Below are positions 63,783 to 64,000 of a stretch of 64,000 nt of DNA, one piece after another. This DNA is from Myroides fluvii (GTDB lineage: Bacteria; Bacteroidota; Bacteroidia; Flavobacteriales; Flavobacteriaceae), in assembly GCF_009792295.1 (NCBI RefSeq), contig NZ_CP039934.1, positions 1,074,501 to 1,138,500 on the forward strand. The letters are read 5' to 3'. Within the stretch, counting starts at the first letter, position 1. Every line of letters starts with the position of its first letter. Under the pieces are notes generated by a model. It did no database searches, was not told where the DNA came from, and saw nothing but the letters and a program-made list of their open reading frames with translations. The position numbers and the translations under genes were made by a program.

Positions 63783-64000
63783 ATGATACCTATCGAATTT
63801 ACAGAAACAGCTCGTTTACAGGAAGAACTGATTCGTTTAGAATCAAAATTTGAACAAGATGCTCTTAGGGTTGAAAATCCTGAATTTGCTGAACGATTAG
63901 AAGCCTATCAGCACTCATCTACAAAATACGAGTTAGAACCCGAAGAGCAATACAAACGTCAAATAAATGACAGTTTTAAAACCGAATACAAGCAACTGGA
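63783..64000 (+). CDS. Unknown protein of the integrated element (3' end outside window)
   Basis: The ATG at 63783 follows the integrase stop by 4 bases, and the frame is open to the window edge (72 codons). The visible part is charged and helical (IEFTETARLQEELIRLESKFEQ), with no known domain. Placement behind the integrase suggests a shared transcript. Confidence 0.55.
   Translation, partial: MIPIEFTETARLQEELIRLESKFEQDALRVENPEFAERLEAYQHSSTKYELEPEEQYKRQINDSFKTEYKQL

Overview
The window reads as chromosomal DNA of a Bacteroidota bacterium in the Flavobacteriaceae. A Myroides-like genome is my best guess, but I cannot confirm the genus without a search. The evidence is a SusC/SusD pair under an ECF sigma/FecR switch, many Bacteroidota lipoproteins (Cys followed by Ser-Ser-Asp-Asp), several DUF families typical of this phylum, atpD-atpC standing apart from other ATP synthase genes, and promoters of the TAnnTTTG type. 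The DNA is AT-rich and no tRNA 3' CCA is encoded.

Layout. 1-14.6 kb is mostly core metabolism: the 3' part of thrA, a thioredoxin-like protein, a DUF4349 lipoprotein, a Fic protein, glutaryl-CoA dehydrogenase, a DUF3050/SDR pair, a decayed FAD oxidoreductase, an OmpA-like lipoprotein, DUF3109, an aspartic protease, TatD, an acyltransferase, type I asparaginase and tRNA-Ser(GGA). 14.6-18.5 kb is an accessory pocket behind the tRNA: a repeat family of about 140 bp, a second Fic gene that interrupts the repeats, and an orphan type I restriction-like nuclease. 18.5-21.1 kb holds a GNAT enzyme and two lipoproteins. 21.2-28.8 kb is one minus-strand uptake locus (sigma, FecR, SusC, SusD, metallophosphoesterase). 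29.3-34.1 kb is a run of poorly known genes: a zinc-ribbon-like protein, a protein with two TonB-plug-like modules, a Sel1 protein and a spheroidene-monooxygenase-like protein with a partner. 34.1-43.2 kb holds a hydrolase, regulators (AraC, Crp/Fnr, Lrp), a PRISE-type reductase, lipoproteins and a polysaccharide flippase.

43.2-59.4 kb is again largely core: DUF4139, radA, a LytS/LytR-type two-component system divergent from an outer-membrane receptor, a frameshifted flippase-like gene followed on the same strand by panD and panC, then a GT5-like gene, DUF4270, glmS, and atpD-atpC. 59.5-62 kb has two related lipoproteins. The right end (from about 62.26 kb) looks like the left edge of an integrated element: a short tRNA-3'-end-like sequence with its terminator, then a tyrosine recombinase reading outward into the element and an incomplete gene.

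Nothing here is an obvious complete new defence or biosynthetic system. The most unusual signals are paired palindromes at the promoters of both Fic genes, the repeat array behind tRNA-Ser, a G7 tract that splits a membrane-protein gene, a secreted protein built of plug-like modules without a barrel, and the putative attachment site at the right end.
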